A stretch of DNA of 64,000 bases from Janthinobacterium agaricidamnosum (GCF_003667705.1 NZ_CP033019.1:1-64000), one strand, 5' to 3'. Shown: positions 39,351-49,439, counted from the first letter of the stretch. The notes: a model not told the origin generated them from the letters alone. Made by a program: numbers and translations.

Positions 39351-39884
39351 TTACCCTGCTTTCGGATGCTGCTGCATGCCATGGTGGCCACCGCGATGGC
39401 CGCCGTGCCGGCCGGCCGGCACGCTGTCATCAAACACTTTCTTTTGCTCCGGCGTCAGCACGGCATAAAAGGTTTTCAACGAGGCCAGGCGGCTTTCCTG
39501 GTCTGCGATGCGTTCCTTCGACATGGCGATCCATTGTTCCATGCGTTCCGGCGCCGACAGCTTGGCCATCGCTTCGTGCCTGGCTTTCCAGTCGCCCATC
39601 GGCTTTTTCGGCGCATTGGCGGCCGTGAAGGTGGCCCAGGCCGGTTCCTGCGCGGCCGTCAGCTTCAGCTTGTCATGCAGGCGGGCCTGGTACTTGGCCA
39701 TGCGTTCGGCCGGATTGCCGCCGCGGTGCTGGCCGCGCTGGCCATCATGTTGCATCTTGGTGCTGGCGGCAGGCGCGCTGGCGGCCGCTTCCTGGGCGTG
39801 GACGGTCAGCGATGCCGCACCCATGCCGAGTACGCTCATGGCGATGATCAAATTCTTGCGCAAGGTTGTCATTGAGGCGTTCAT
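39351..39884 (-). CDS. Spy/CpxP-family periplasmic protein
   Basis: 177 residues. Signal peptide ending HAQ (about residue 30), then a helical protein with the two LTxxQ motifs of the family (LKLTAAQ and LTPEQKKVF) and a His/Gly-rich tail that may bind metal. Spy and CpxP are ATP-independent chaperones or stress sensors in the periplasm. The gene is divergent from a two-component system and RND pump. Start ATG 39884 with an AAAGGAATCC site. Confidence 0.85.
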   Translation of the reverse strand: MNASMTTLRKNLIIAMSVLGMGAASLTVHAQEAAASAPAASTKMQHDGQRGQHRGGNPAERMAKYQARLHDKLKLTAAQEPAWATFTAANAPKKPMGDWKARHEAMAKLSAPERMEQWIAMSKERIADQESRLASLKTFYAVLTPEQKKVFDDSVPAGRHGGHRGGHHGMQQHPKAG

Positions 39885-40070
39885 CTGGATTCCTTTGTAA
39901 AAGTGAGGGATGTACATGTTGCTGCACATGAATCCATGTTGGACGCGCCATGTTTCCCCGAAGTGTCCGCTGCCAGACAGTTTGTATCTATATGTTTCTT
40001 CGGGTCTTCTATATACAAGACGATACAAATGCGTTGTGCAAGGGCGGGGGAAGTGGGGATAATTCGTACC

Positions 40071-40799
40071 ATGGAACCCACTTCTACAATTCTCATCGTC
40101 GACGACGACCGCGATATCCGCAGCTTGCTGGCGGACTACCTGGAAACGAACGCCTACCGCACCCTGGGCGCGGCGGATGGCACGGCCATGTGGAAAATCC
40201 TCGATGAAACGCGGCCCGATTTGATCGTGCTCGACTTGAACCTGCCCGGCGACGACGGCCTGACCCTGTGCCGCAAGCTGCGCGCGCAATCGACGGTGCC
40301 GGTGATCATGTTGACGGCGCGCAATGAGCCGCTGGACCGTATCCTGGGCCTGGAGATGGGCGCCGACGATTACTTGCCGAAACCGTTCGAGCCGCGCGAA
40401 TTGCTGGCGCGCATACGCAGTGTCTTGCGCCGCAGCCATGCCATGCCGTCGAACGTCCCGTCGGACAAGGCGCAGCAAATCCGCTTTTCCGGCTGGACCC
40501 TCGACTTGACGGCGCGCCACCTGCTCAATCCCAGCGGCCTGGTGATCATGCTGTCGGGCGCGGAATTTCGCTTGCTGCGCGTGTTCCTCGAGCACCCGAA
40601 CCGCGTGCTCAACCGCGACCAGTTGCTGAACCTGACGCAGGGCCGCGACGCGGACCCGTTCGACCGCTCGATCGATATCCAGATCAGCCGCCTGCGGCAA
40701 AAGCTCGGTGAAGATGCCCGCTTGCCGCAAATCATCAAGACCGTGCGCAACGGCGGCTACGTGCTGGCCGGCCAGGTCAATGTGGAGCCGCACGCGTGA
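40071..40799 (+). CDS. OmpR-family response regulator
   Basis: 242 residues. Asp55 (LIVLDLNLPGDDG) is the phosphoacceptor; the winged-helix DNA-binding domain ends RSIDIQISRLRQKLGEDARLPQ..VRNGGYVLA. It stands in an operon with its kinase and the RND genes and divergent from the Spy-like gene, so it probably activates both. A GTG at 40053 is an alternative start. Stop overlaps the kinase start by four bases (GTGA). Confidence 0.9.
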   Translation: MEPTSTILIVDDDRDIRSLLADYLETNAYRTLGAADGTAMWKILDETRPDLIVLDLNLPGDDGLTLCRKLRAQSTVPVIMLTARNEPLDRILGLEMGADDYLPKPFEPRELLARIRSVLRRSHAMPSNVPSDKAQQIRFSGWTLDLTARHLLNPSGLVIMLSGAEFRLLRVFLEHPNRVLNRDQLLNLTQGRDADPFDRSIDIQISRLRQKLGEDARLPQIIKTVRNGGYVLAGQVNVEPHA

Positions 40800-42154
40800 A
40801 GGCCTTTCTGGGATCGATGACGGGCCGTGTCTTCATGTTTTTGCTGATCGGCATCGTCGCTTCGGCCGCGCTGACGCAGTGGCTGGCCGTGGGCGAACGC
40901 CAGCGCGCCATCGAGCAATACCGCGACTACCACGCCGTCGAGCGGGCCGAGCAGCTGGTGATGGCGGCCGACGTGGTGCCGCTGGCCTCGCGCGCCGCCT
41001 ATCTGAAGGTGGCCAACAAGGGCAGCGTACGCCTGGAATTGCGTCCCGACGTCGAGCATGTGCCGGGCAAGCCGACGGAATTTTCCTCCGCCCTGCAAGC
41101 AAAATTGGGCGAAGGCTTCAAGGTCAGCGCGCTGGCCGAACGCCCGGAAGCCTGCGTCAAGCCGCGCCAGTCGCCGGGCATGTTTTCCGCCAAGCCATGG
41201 GGCGGTACCTGCGAAAACCTCGACGTGCGCATGCAGGATGGCCACGTGTTGCGCCTGATGGTCTTGCCGCCGCGCCAGCAGCCGCCGTTCAATGAACATA
41301 ACGACTGGATGACCCTGCTGCCTTTCCTGATCAGCATCGCCATCCTCGCCTACCTGGTCACGCGCATGACCATGCGCCCGCTCAAGCAACTGGCGCAGGC
41401 GGCAAAAGACCTCGGTAACGACATCAACCATCCGCCGCTGACCCTGTCGGGCGCCAGCGAGATCCGCCAGGCCAGCGCCGCCTTCAATGCCATGCAGGCG
41501 CGTATCCGTCAGCATATTTCCCAGCGTACACAGATGCTCGCTGCCATCACGCACGACTTGCAGACGCCGCTGACTCGCTTGCGCCTGCGCCTGGAAAAAG
41601 TGGCCGATACGGAATTGTATGACCGCCTGGTGGGCGACCTGTCGGCCATGCAGAGCATGGTCAAGGAAGGACTGGACCTGGCTCGTTCGATGGATAGTAC
41701 GGAAGCGATGCAGGCGCTCGATCTCGATTCGCTGTTGGATAGCGTCTGCTCCGACGCGGCCGATGCGGGCCAGAATGTGACCCTGGCCGGGCAGGCCGGC
41801 ATGGCCTTGATGGCGCGCCCGATCGCCATGCGGCGCTGCCTGGTGAACCTGATCGACAATGCCGTCAAATATGGCCAGTACGCGCAGGTGACCGTCGAGC
41901 GCATCGCCGGCGCGGCACGCATCCGCATCCGCGATGGCGGGCCGGGGATTGCGCCAGATCAGCTGGCCAAGGTGTTCGAACCGTTTTATCGCATCGAGAC
42001 CTCGCGTTCGCGCGAATCGGGCGGTACGGGCCTGGGCCTGACCATCGCGCGCAATATCGCCGAGCAGCACGGCGCCACGGTTTTGCTGGCCAATCACGTC
42101 GACGGTGGACTGGAAGTCACCCTCATCGTGCCAGAGTATTACGCAGGAAAGTGA
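40796..42154 (+). CDS. Sensor histidine kinase (GTG start)
   Basis: 452 residues. Two membrane helices (about residues 11-32 and 176-195) enclose a periplasmic domain of about 145 residues that has two cysteines. HAMP follows, then His253 (AAITHDLQTPLTRLRLR), N-box (LVNLIDNAVKYG), G1 (IRDGGPGIAP) and G2 (GGTGLGLTIARNI). GTG start at 40796 overlaps the regulator stop. Partner of the regulator at 40071-40799. Confidence 0.9.
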   Translation: MKAFLGSMTGRVFMFLLIGIVASAALTQWLAVGERQRAIEQYRDYHAVERAEQLVMAADVVPLASRAAYLKVANKGSVRLELRPDVEHVPGKPTEFSSALQAKLGEGFKVSALAERPEACVKPRQSPGMFSAKPWGGTCENLDVRMQDGHVLRLMVLPPRQQPPFNEHNDWMTLLPFLISIAILAYLVTRMTMRPLKQLAQAAKDLGNDINHPPLTLSGASEIRQASAAFNAMQARIRQHISQRTQMLAAITHDLQTPLTRLRLRLEKVADTELYDRLVGDLSAMQSMVKEGLDLARSMDSTEAMQALDLDSLLDSVCSDAADAGQNVTLAGQAGMALMARPIAMRRCLVNLIDNAVKYGQYAQVTVERIAGAARIRIRDGGPGIAPDQLAKVFEPFYRIETSRSRESGGTGLGLTIARNIAEQHGATVLLANHVDGGLEVTLIVPEYYAGK

Positions 42155-42241
42155 GCATTTCCGTGCGACAATATTGTGCTTTAGGCTCCCTGGCACCTAC
42201 ATTCAACCTGCAGCCCCGCGCTGCGACAGCATGACAGAACA

Positions 42242-43414
42242 ATGAAAAAGACTAGTCTGGCAATCCTCGTGGGTGCGGCCCTGTGTATCGGTGGCGGCAT
42301 CTGGTATTTCAATCATCAGCCGGGCAAAACGGCCGCTGGGCAGGATGGCAAAGGGGGCAAGGGCGGGCAGGCGCCGACGACGGTGAGCGTGGTCGCGCCG
42401 GTGCGCCAGGATGTGCCGATGCTGCTGCAAGCCAATGGCAGCGTGACGCCGATCAGCAGCGTCGACTTGCATCCGCAGACGACCAGCACGATTACCAAGG
42501 TGCACATCCGCGAAGGCCAGTTCGTCAAGCAGGGCGAGCTGATGTTTACGCTGGACGCGCGCAGCGAGCATGCGAACGTCGACAAGGCGCAGGCGCAGGT
42601 CTTGCGCGACCGCGCTTCGGTAGCCGATCTCGAACGCCAGCTCAAGCGCAACCAGGATTTGTTGAGCAAGAATTTCATCGCCCAGGGCGCCGTGGACACG
42701 CTGCAAAGCCAGCTCGACGCGGCACGCGCCTTGCTGGCCGCCGACCAGGCCGCCTTGCGCGCCGCCCAGGTCGACTCCAGCTACACCGTCCTGCGCGCGC
42801 CGCAGGCGGGCCGGGTGGGCGCTATCAATGTCTACGCGGGCAGCCTGGTGCAGCCGGCCACGTCGCTCACCAGCATCACCCAGCTCGACCCGATCGACGT
42901 GGTCTTCACCTTGCCGGAAAGCAGCCTGTCGGGCTTGCTGGCGGCGCAAAAGGCGGGCGAGGTACCCGTCACGGCCCTGTTGTCGGACGCGGGCGGCAAG
43001 CAGCTCGATGGCAAACTGAACTTTATCGACAATGCCGTCGACCCCGCCACGGGCGTCATCAAGGTCAAGGCGCGCTTCAACAATGGCGGCACCGACCTGT
43101 GGCCTGGCCAGTACGTGAATACGCAGCTGACCGTGCGCACGCTCAAGGATGCGCTGGTGATCCCGCAAAACGCCATCATCACGAGTACCGCCGGCACCTT
43201 CGTGTACTCGATGGAGGCGGACAACACGGCCAAGATGCGCAAGATTACCCGCGTGTATGCATTCGGACCGAGCGCCGTCGTCACCGGCCTGGCGGGCGAT
43301 GAAAAAGTCATCGTCGACGGCAAGCAGAACTTGCGCCCGGGTAGCAAGGTGCGCCTGGCGGAAAAACACAAGGCTGCCGACGGCGCCGCCGCAGCGCAGG
43401 GCAAGCCAGCATGA
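42242..43414 (+). CDS. RND efflux pump periplasmic adaptor (MdtA-like)
   Basis: 390 residues. N-terminal membrane anchor or signal (MKKTSLAILVGAALCIGGGIWYF), then the lipoyl, alpha-hairpin (DRASVADLERQLKRNQDLLSK), beta-barrel and membrane-proximal domains of the HlyD/RND adaptor family. The linker after the anchor is Gly/Lys-rich. It should connect the RND pump to an outer-membrane factor; no such channel gene is in this cluster. Stop overlaps the pump start by four bases. Confidence 0.92.
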   Translation: MKKTSLAILVGAALCIGGGIWYFNHQPGKTAAGQDGKGGKGGQAPTTVSVVAPVRQDVPMLLQANGSVTPISSVDLHPQTTSTITKVHIREGQFVKQGELMFTLDARSEHANVDKAQAQVLRDRASVADLERQLKRNQDLLSKNFIAQGAVDTLQSQLDAARALLAADQAALRAAQVDSSYTVLRAPQAGRVGAINVYAGSLVQPATSLTSITQLDPIDVVFTLPESSLSGLLAAQKAGEVPVTALLSDAGGKQLDGKLNFIDNAVDPATGVIKVKARFNNGGTDLWPGQYVNTQLTVRTLKDALVIPQNAIITSTAGTFVYSMEADNTAKMRKITRVYAFGPSAVVTGLAGDEKVIVDGKQNLRPGSKVRLAEKHKAADGAAAAQGKPA

Positions 43415-46400
43415 ACCTGTCCGAACTGAGCATCCGCCGCCCCGTCATGGTGGTGTTGCTGTCCCTCTCCATCATCCTGGCCGGCGTGCTGGCCTACCTG
43501 CAAATTCCCGTGGCGGCCTTGCCGAGCTACAACACGCCCGTCATCAACGTCAGCGCCGACCTGGCCGGCGCCAGCCCGGAAACCATGGCCTCGTCGGTGG
43601 CCTTGCCGCTGGAAAAGCAGTTTTCCACCATTTCAGGCCTGAGCCTGATCACGTCCACGAGTACCCTGGGCAATACGTCGCTGACCCTGGAGTTTGACGC
43701 CAGCATCAATGTCAACGAGGCGGCCGTCGACGTGCAGGCGGCCCTGCTGCGCGCGCAGCGCCAGTTGCCGACGGAAATGACGGACTTGCCGTCTTACCGC
43801 AAGGTCAATCCGGCCGATGCGCCGGTGCTGTTCATCCAGATGACGTCGCCCTCGCTGAACTTGTCGGACCTCAACGATTATGCGGAAAACCTGATCGCGC
43901 CCAGCCTGTCGACCCTGCCCGGCGTCGCCCAGGTCATCGTCAATGGCCAGAAACGCTTCGCCGTGCGCGTGCGCGCCCGTGCCGACCTGATGAATGCGCG
44001 CAACCTGACGATGGACGAGCTGGCTGTTGCCTTGCGCACCTCGAACACGAATTCCCCGCTGGGCATCCTTGACGGTCCGAGCCAGACCCTGACTATCCAG
44101 GGTAATCCGCAAATGATGAAAGCGGCTGATTTTGCCGAACTGATCATCGCCAGCCGCAACGGCCAGCCCGTGCGCCTGAAAGACGTGGCCGAGGTGGAAG
44201 ACAGCTTTCAATCGATCAAGTCCGTCGGCAGTTTCAACGGCGAGCGCTCGATCAGCCTGATGGTGCAGCGCCAGCCGGACGCCAATACCGTGCAAGTGGT
44301 CGATGGCGTGCGCCGTCTGCTGCCGGGCTTCAAGGAGCAATTGCCGCAGTCGATACAAATCAGCCTGGTCAACGACCGTTCGCTGTCGATCCGCGAAGCC
44401 ATCCACGACGTCAATCTGACCCTGGCGCTGACGGTGGTGCTGGTGGTGCTGGTGATCTTTTTGTTCCTGCACCGCGCGGCCGCGACCTTCATTCCGGCCG
44501 TCACCATGCCGATCTCGCTGCTCGGTGCGCTGGCCCTGCTGTACTGGCTCGGCTACAGCCTCGATAACGTGTCCCTGCTGGGCATTACCCTGGCCGTGGG
44601 TCTCGTCGTCGACGATGCCATCGTGGTGCTGGAAAACATCGTGCGCCATATCGAGATGGGCAAGAAACCGATACGCGCGGCCCTGGAAGGGGCGAAAGAG
44701 ATGGGCTTTACCATCATCTCGATTTCCGTCTCGCTGGTGGCCGTGTTCATCCCCATTTTCTTCATGCCGGGCGTGATCGGTTTGCTGTTCCACGAGTTCG
44801 CCGTCGTCGTTTCGCTGGCCGTGCTGGTGTCCGCCGTCGTGTCGCTGACCCTGGTGCCGATGCTGGCCAGCCGCTTCCTGCCGGCCGACTCGCGCGAGCA
44901 CAATGACAGCGACCCCAGTCATGGCGAGAAAACCTTTATCGGCCGCCATTTCGAAGCCGGTTTCACGAAATTGCGCAACGGCTATGTGCATCTGCTCGAC
45001 AAGGCTCTGGCGCACCGCAATGTGGTGCTGTTCGTTGCCATGTGCACCTTTGCGCTGACGGTACTGCTGTACGCGACCATTCCCAAAGGTTTCTTCCCCG
45101 AAGAAGACTTGGGCCAGATCCAGGTGAATACGGAAGCGTCGGAAGATATTTCGTCCGCGGCATTGCAGGACTTGCAAGCCCGCGTGGCGGCCGTGCTCAA
45201 GGCGGACCCAAGCGTGCAGGACGTGACGTCGTTCGTCGGCGGCGGCAACACGGGCCGCATGTTCATGGTCTTGAAACCGCGCAGCGAGCGCCCGAAAATG
45301 CCCGTGGTGCTGGAAAACCTGCGCCGCGCGGCGGGCACCGTGCCCGGCATGGCCGTGTATTTCCGGCCCGTGCAAAACTTGCAGCTGGGCGGGCGCCAGA
45401 GCAAGAGCCGCTACCAGTACACCTTGCAAAGCGTCAGTCCCGACGCCCTGAATGACTGGGCGGAAAAGTTCATTGCAGGCATGCGCACCGATCCCGCCTT
45501 CCGCGACGTCACCAGCGATTCGCAGATCAAGGGCTTGCAGGCATCGCTCCGGATCGACCGCGACAAGGCCAACCTGCTGGGCGTGCAGATGTCCGATATC
45601 CGCACGGCACTGTACAGCGCCTTTGGCGAGCGGCAAGTGTCGACCATCTATTCGTCGGCGGCCAGCTATTACGTGATCCTGGAAGCGGCCACGGCGGACC
45701 GCCAGTATGACGATGCGCTCACGCGCGTGTCCGTGCGCAGCAAGTCGGGCGAACTGGTGAAATTGTCGAGCATTGCCTACGTGGAACGCACGATCGGCCC
45801 CACCTCCGTCAACCACCAGGGGCAGCTGCAAGCCGTCACCATCGCCTTCAACCTGGCGCCGGACGTGCCGCTGGGGATCGCCACGGGCAAGATCGACGCA
45901 ATGGCCAAGGACATGAGCTTGCCGGCCTCCATCATCACGCGCTACGGCGGCGACGCGGCCGTGTTCCAGAGCTCGCAATCGAGTCAGATCATCCTCATCA
46001 TTGCCGCGCTGGGCGTGATCTATGTGCTGCTCGGCGTGCTGTATGAAAGCTATATCCACCCGCTCACCATCCTGGCCGGCTTGCCGTCGGCGGCCGTGGG
46101 CGCGCTGTTGACCTTGCGCCTGTTTGGCATGGACCTGACCATGATCGCCATCATCGGCATTTTGATGCTGATCGGTATCGTCAAGAAAAACGCCATCATG
46201 ATGATCGACTTCGCCCTGCATGCGCAGCGCAACGAGGGGCTGGCGCCGGCAGAGGCCATCCGCCAGGCCTGCATCCTGCGTTTTCGTCCCATCATGATGA
46301 CGACGGCGGCGGCCCTGATGGGCGCCTTGCCGATCGCTCTGGGCCTGGGCGCCGGCGCCGAGCTGCGCCAGCCGCTGGGGCTGGCCGTGGTCGGCGGATT

Positions 46401-46521
46401 GCTGTTTTCACAAGTGATTACCCTGTTCATCACCCCCGTCATCTATTTATTCCTGGACAAGTACAGCGGCACGGGGCCGATGACGGACGAGCAACTGGTG
46501 GCGCTCGACAACAAGGCTTGA
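43411..46521 (+). CDS. RND family efflux transporter (MdtB/MdtC/AcrB-like)
   Basis: 1036 residues, full length. Twelve membrane helices in two halves; helix 4 carries the proton-relay pair (VGLVVDDAIVVLENI) and helix 10-11 LIGIVKKNAIMMIDFA. Only one pump gene is present, whereas E. coli MdtBC is a heteromeric pair. The reverse strand is open for 862 codons, a shadow of GC-rich codon use. A hairpin terminator at 46547-46585 follows. Confidence 0.93.
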   Translation: MNLSELSIRRPVMVVLLSLSIILAGVLAYLQIPVAALPSYNTPVINVSADLAGASPETMASSVALPLEKQFSTISGLSLITSTSTLGNTSLTLEFDASINVNEAAVDVQAALLRAQRQLPTEMTDLPSYRKVNPADAPVLFIQMTSPSLNLSDLNDYAENLIAPSLSTLPGVAQVIVNGQKRFAVRVRARADLMNARNLTMDELAVALRTSNTNSPLGILDGPSQTLTIQGNPQMMKAADFAELIIASRNGQPVRLKDVAEVEDSFQSIKSVGSFNGERSISLMVQRQPDANTVQVVDGVRRLLPGFKEQLPQSIQISLVNDRSLSIREAIHDVNLTLALTVVLVVLVIFLFLHRAAATFIPAVTMPISLLGALALLYWLGYSLDNVSLLGITLAVGLVVDDAIVVLENIVRHIEMGKKPIRAALEGAKEMGFTIISISVSLVAVFIPIFFMPGVIGLLFHEFAVVVSLAVLVSAVVSLTLVPMLASRFLPADSREHNDSDPSHGEKTFIGRHFEAGFTKLRNGYVHLLDKALAHRNVVLFVAMCTFALTVLLYATIPKGFFPEEDLGQIQVNTEASEDISSAALQDLQARVAAVLKADPSVQDVTSFVGGGNTGRMFMVLKPRSERPKMPVVLENLRRAAGTVPGMAVYFRPVQNLQLGGRQSKSRYQYTLQSVSPDALNDWAEKFIAGMRTDPAFRDVTSDSQIKGLQASLRIDRDKANLLGVQMSDIRTALYSAFGERQVSTIYSSAASYYVILEAATADRQYDDALTRVSVRSKSGELVKLSSIAYVERTIGPTSVNHQGQLQAVTIAFNLAPDVPLGIATGKIDAMAKDMSLPASIITRYGGDAAVFQSSQSSQIILIIAALGVIYVLLGVLYESYIHPLTILAGLPSAAVGALLTLRLFGMDLTMIAIIGILMLIGIVKKNAIMMIDFALHAQRNEGLAPAEAIRQACILRFRPIMMTTAAALMGALPIALGLGAGAELRQPLGLAVVGGLLFSQVITLFITPVIYLFLDKYSGTGPMTDEQLVALDNKA

Positions 46522-46546
46522 GCGCATGCGTGACTGATGACCCGTG

Positions 46547-46585
46547 ACCGGCGTCCCATTTCTGCGTGAATGGGGCGCCGGTTTT
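46547..46585 (+). terminator. Terminator after the RND pump
   Basis: ACCGGCGTCCCATT pairs with AATGGGGCGCCGGT (one mismatch) followed by TTTTGT. Confidence 0.65.
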
Positions 46586-46779
46586 GTATGGGCAGTGATA
46601 CATACGGTAACAACCGTCAAGGGATGGCTCGGGTACTCTGGTCAGCGCTGCAAGGAATGTCGCTATCCTGTACGCTGCGGGTTGGAAAGGCCGAGGAAGT
46701 GTTCCCAAAAGCAAGGGACTCTGGCACTATGGCTGCCCTGTAATGTTATTTCTTCGCTACACAGAAAGCACGATTCATT

Positions 46780-47688
46780 TTGCATGACACGACCCATTTG
46801 TTGGCTGCCGATTCCGATGTTTGCCCCACCTGCGGGCAAGTGATCCAGCCACCTCCGGCCTACGGGTCCAAGACCAGCACCACGCGCAAGGTTGCGCTCG
46901 GCGTGTCCGTCTTGCTGCACGTGCTGCTGGCGGCCTATGTCCTGTTGCGCAGTGACAAGATCGAAAAGATTCCGCCGCCGAAGAAGGAAAGCGCGATGGT
47001 CTACATCGCGCCGCTGAAGGACAAGCCGCAACCGAAGCCGCAGCCGAAACCTACGCCCAAGCCGAAGGACACGAAAGTGGCCAAGGTGAAACCGCCGCCG
47101 GCGCCGAGCAAGCGCGTGGTCACAAAAGACGTGCCGCGCGATAAACCGAAACTGGAAACCTACACGCCGCCGCTGGTGTCGAAAGTGCCGTTGCCGCCGC
47201 CGCCCGCTGAAGACATGAGTTCGATGATCGAGCAGCGCCGCAAGCAGCGCGAGGCGCAGAACCCCGCGCCGCCGGCCGAGGAAAGCGAAAACGACCGCGC
47301 CATGCGCGTGGCCAAGGCGAATATCGCCGGCGCGCAGGGACGCAATTCCGGCAGCGACCGCGAGGATTCGGGCGGCGTGTTTTCCATCGTCAACCAGACC
47401 TCGTTCAGCGCCGAAGTCAAGTTCAAGGGCTGGAACGGCAACTTCAAGCGCAACTGGCTGAAGCAGGAAAAAGTGGAACTGGGCAATGAGCCTGATATCG
47501 AAACGGCCATCATCAAGAAGATGATCCAGCTGATCCGTGCCGAAAAGCCCGGCGATTTCGTCTGGGAATCGCGGCGCCTGGGGCGTAACGTCAACCTCAG
47601 CGCGCGTGTGGAAGATACGGCCGAGCTGAGCGCCTTCCTGCGCCAGGAATTCTTTTCCGAGAAGCGCCCGGGGCCGGGACGGCGCTAG
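46780..47688 (+). CDS. TonB-like proline-rich membrane protein, unknown function (TTG start)
   Basis: 302 residues. A short N-terminal stretch with a single CxxC (VCPTCGQV), one membrane helix (ALGVSVLLHVLLAAYVLL), then a Pro/Lys-rich rod (QPKPQPKPTPKPKDTKVAKV) like the TonB linker, and a compact C-terminal domain of about 100 residues (from VNQTSFSAEVKFKGWNG). No TonB C-terminal fold is recognised. The frame has no ATG before residue 72, so TTG 46780 is the likely start; ATT 46777 is the only other nearby choice. Its partner and role are unknown. Confidence 0.6.
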   Translation: MHDTTHLLAADSDVCPTCGQVIQPPPAYGSKTSTTRKVALGVSVLLHVLLAAYVLLRSDKIEKIPPPKKESAMVYIAPLKDKPQPKPQPKPTPKPKDTKVAKVKPPPAPSKRVVTKDVPRDKPKLETYTPPLVSKVPLPPPPAEDMSSMIEQRRKQREAQNPAPPAEESENDRAMRVAKANIAGAQGRNSGSDREDSGGVFSIVNQTSFSAEVKFKGWNGNFKRNWLKQEKVELGNEPDIETAIIKKMIQLIRAEKPGDFVWESRRLGRNVNLSARVEDTAELSAFLRQEFFSEKRPGPGRR

Positions 47689-47708
47689 GCGCCCGGCGCC
47701 CGCGCAAG

Positions 47709-47746
47709 AAAAAAGGCTGCACCGTGTGAACGGGCAGCCTTTTTTT
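47709..47746. terminator. Bidirectional terminator
   Basis: AAAAAGGCTGC and GCAGCCTTTTT form a stem that serves both the TonB-like gene and the convergent engB. Confidence 0.75.
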
Positions 47747-47764
47747 ACGCAGCGTTGATGTCGA

Positions 47765-48502
47765 TCAAGCCGGCTTGTCCGACTCCGGCTCGACGTCGTC
47801 TTCCATGTCGATCAGGTCGACCATCTGGGCCGCGCCATCTTCGCTGATGCCGGCCAGTTCCATGATCTTGTCGTTGGCTTCGTCGATGCCGACTCTTTTC
47901 AGGGCCGAGAACAGTTGCACGGTGAACGGGAAGCCGACGCCGTCTTCATCCACGTAGCTGTCGAGCTTGGCTTTCGCCTGGCGCAAGGCATTGACCGATT
48001 CATTGCGGTTCAGTTTATCGACTTTCGTCAGGATGCAGTGAATCGGTTTGCCCGTCGGGGCGAACCATTCCAGCATCTGGATGTCCAGGTCGGTGAACGG
48101 GCGGCGCGAATCCATGATCAGGATCAAACCGGCCAATTGTTCGCGGCGCTGCACGTAGTCGCCCAGCAGGCGCTGCCAGTGCAATTTCGCCGAGCCCGAT
48201 ACTTCCGCGTAGCCGTAGCCCGGCAAGTCGACCAGCAGGCATTCGATCTCTTCGACGATGGTGGCATCCTTGCGGTGCTGCGCCACGTGGGCGCCGCCGA
48301 TGGAGAAGTAGTTGATGTGCTGGGTACGGCCAGGTGTCTTGGAGGCGAACGCCAAGCCTTTCTGATTACACAAGATGTTGATGGCGGTCGATTTACCGGC
48401 ATTGGAGCGGCCGGCAAAGGCGATTTCCGGCACCGTGGTATCGGGCAGGTCACGCAATTGGTTGACGGTCGTAAAGAAGCGGGCTTGCCAGAGTTTTGAC
48501 AT
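47765..48502 (-). CDS. engB: Ribosome biogenesis GTPase EngB (YihA)
   Basis: 245 residues. GTPase needed for 50S assembly. G1 GRSNAGKST (31-39), G3 DLPGYGYA, G4 TKVDKL. An acidic C-terminal tail of about 25 residues extends past the usual end. Minus strand, convergent with the TonB-like gene and divergent from cytochrome c4. Confidence 0.95.
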   Translation of the reverse strand: MSKLWQARFFTTVNQLRDLPDTTVPEIAFAGRSNAGKSTAINILCNQKGLAFASKTPGRTQHINYFSIGGAHVAQHRKDATIVEEIECLLVDLPGYGYAEVSGSAKLHWQRLLGDYVQRREQLAGLILIMDSRRPFTDLDIQMLEWFAPTGKPIHCILTKVDKLNRNESVNALRQAKAKLDSYVDEDGVGFPFTVQLFSALKRVGIDEANDKIMELAGISEDGAAQMVDLIDMEDDVEPESDKPA

Positions 48503-48688
48503 GGGAGTAGTAAAGCAACAAAAGGGAGCGATAAGGGAGCGATAACGCCAAGAAGCTATTGTACAATAAGGGGTTGTTTATTGTTGCCGGCGTAGCAGCG
48601 ATGCGGCTTGCGGCCCTGAAAATAAAGCAAAAATCCACAGGGCGCGGCAATGTCCACCACTAATTTCTCACTGTCTCAGGGTGCCTGA

Positions 48689-49360
48689 ATGAATCGTGCG
48701 TTTTCACCGTTGTTCAAATCCATGCTGCTCGCTTTGCTGGCTGTATCGGCAACTGCCTCCGCGGTCGAAGCACCAAAACCGGCCGTCAAGGCCGACGCTG
48801 CCAAGGGCGCTACCCTGTACGCCGATGGCGATGCGGCGCGCGGCCTGCCCGCCTGCGTGTCCTGTCATGGCGCGGCCGGCAATTCGACCATCACGGTCAA
48901 TCCGAAGCTGGCCGGCCAGCACGAAAGCTATATCTACAAGCAACTGGTCGACTTCACCACGCCGGAACGCAACCAGCCCGTCATGACGACGTACGCGAAG
49001 ATGCTCAGCGACGCCGACAAGAAGAATATCGCCGCCTACCTGGGCGCGCAGCTGTCCAAGCCGGGTGCCGCGAAAAACAAGGATACGATTGATTTGGGCA
49101 AGAAAATCTACCGTGGTGGCATTGCCTCCAAGCAAGTTGCCGCCTGCGCCAGCTGTCATGGTGCGACGGGCAATGGCATTCCCGTCCAGTATCCGCGCAT
49201 CGCCGGCCAGCACCAGGATTACACGGTGGCCCAGCTGACGATGTTCCGCAGCACCAAGGCCGATGCCCGCAAGAACAGCGCGCAAATGCACACCATCGCC
49301 GCCCGCATGTCGGATGACGAAATCGCCGCCGTGGCCGACTATATCGCCGGCCTGAAGTAA
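48689..49360 (+). CDS. Cytochrome c4 (dihaem)
   Basis: 223 residues with a signal peptide (to about residue 25) and two CxxCH haem sites, CVSCH (56-60) and CASCH (153-157). Methionine ligands are probably in the later part of each half. A periplasmic electron carrier to terminal oxidases. It lies directly upstream of the ResB/CcsA haem-attachment genes and after engB, a usual order in this group. Confidence 0.93.
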   Translation: MNRAFSPLFKSMLLALLAVSATASAVEAPKPAVKADAAKGATLYADGDAARGLPACVSCHGAAGNSTITVNPKLAGQHESYIYKQLVDFTTPERNQPVMTTYAKMLSDADKKNIAAYLGAQLSKPGAAKNKDTIDLGKKIYRGGIASKQVAACASCHGATGNGIPVQYPRIAGQHQDYTVAQLTMFRSTKADARKNSAQMHTIAARMSDDEIAAVADYIAGLK

Positions 49361-49407
49361 GTTTTCATAGTGGCAAGAGATTGCCAGGCGCAGCAGCGCG
49401 CGTGAAC

Positions 49408-49439
49408 AAGGGCGGCCGTTTCCACAGGCTGCCCTTTTT
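49408..49439 (+). terminator. Terminator after cytochrome c4
   Basis: AAGGGCGGCC pairs with GGCTGCCCTT, with TTTTT following. Confidence 0.6.

Noticed and set aside
43633..46221. An 862-codon open frame opposite the RND pump
   Set aside because: Low-complexity His/Gln/Arg/Gly translation with no motif; the plus strand encodes a full RND transporter.
46544..46843. A 99-codon plus-strand frame after the RND pump
   Set aside because: It begins inside the terminator hairpin, has no ribosome site and overlaps the TonB-like gene in another frame.
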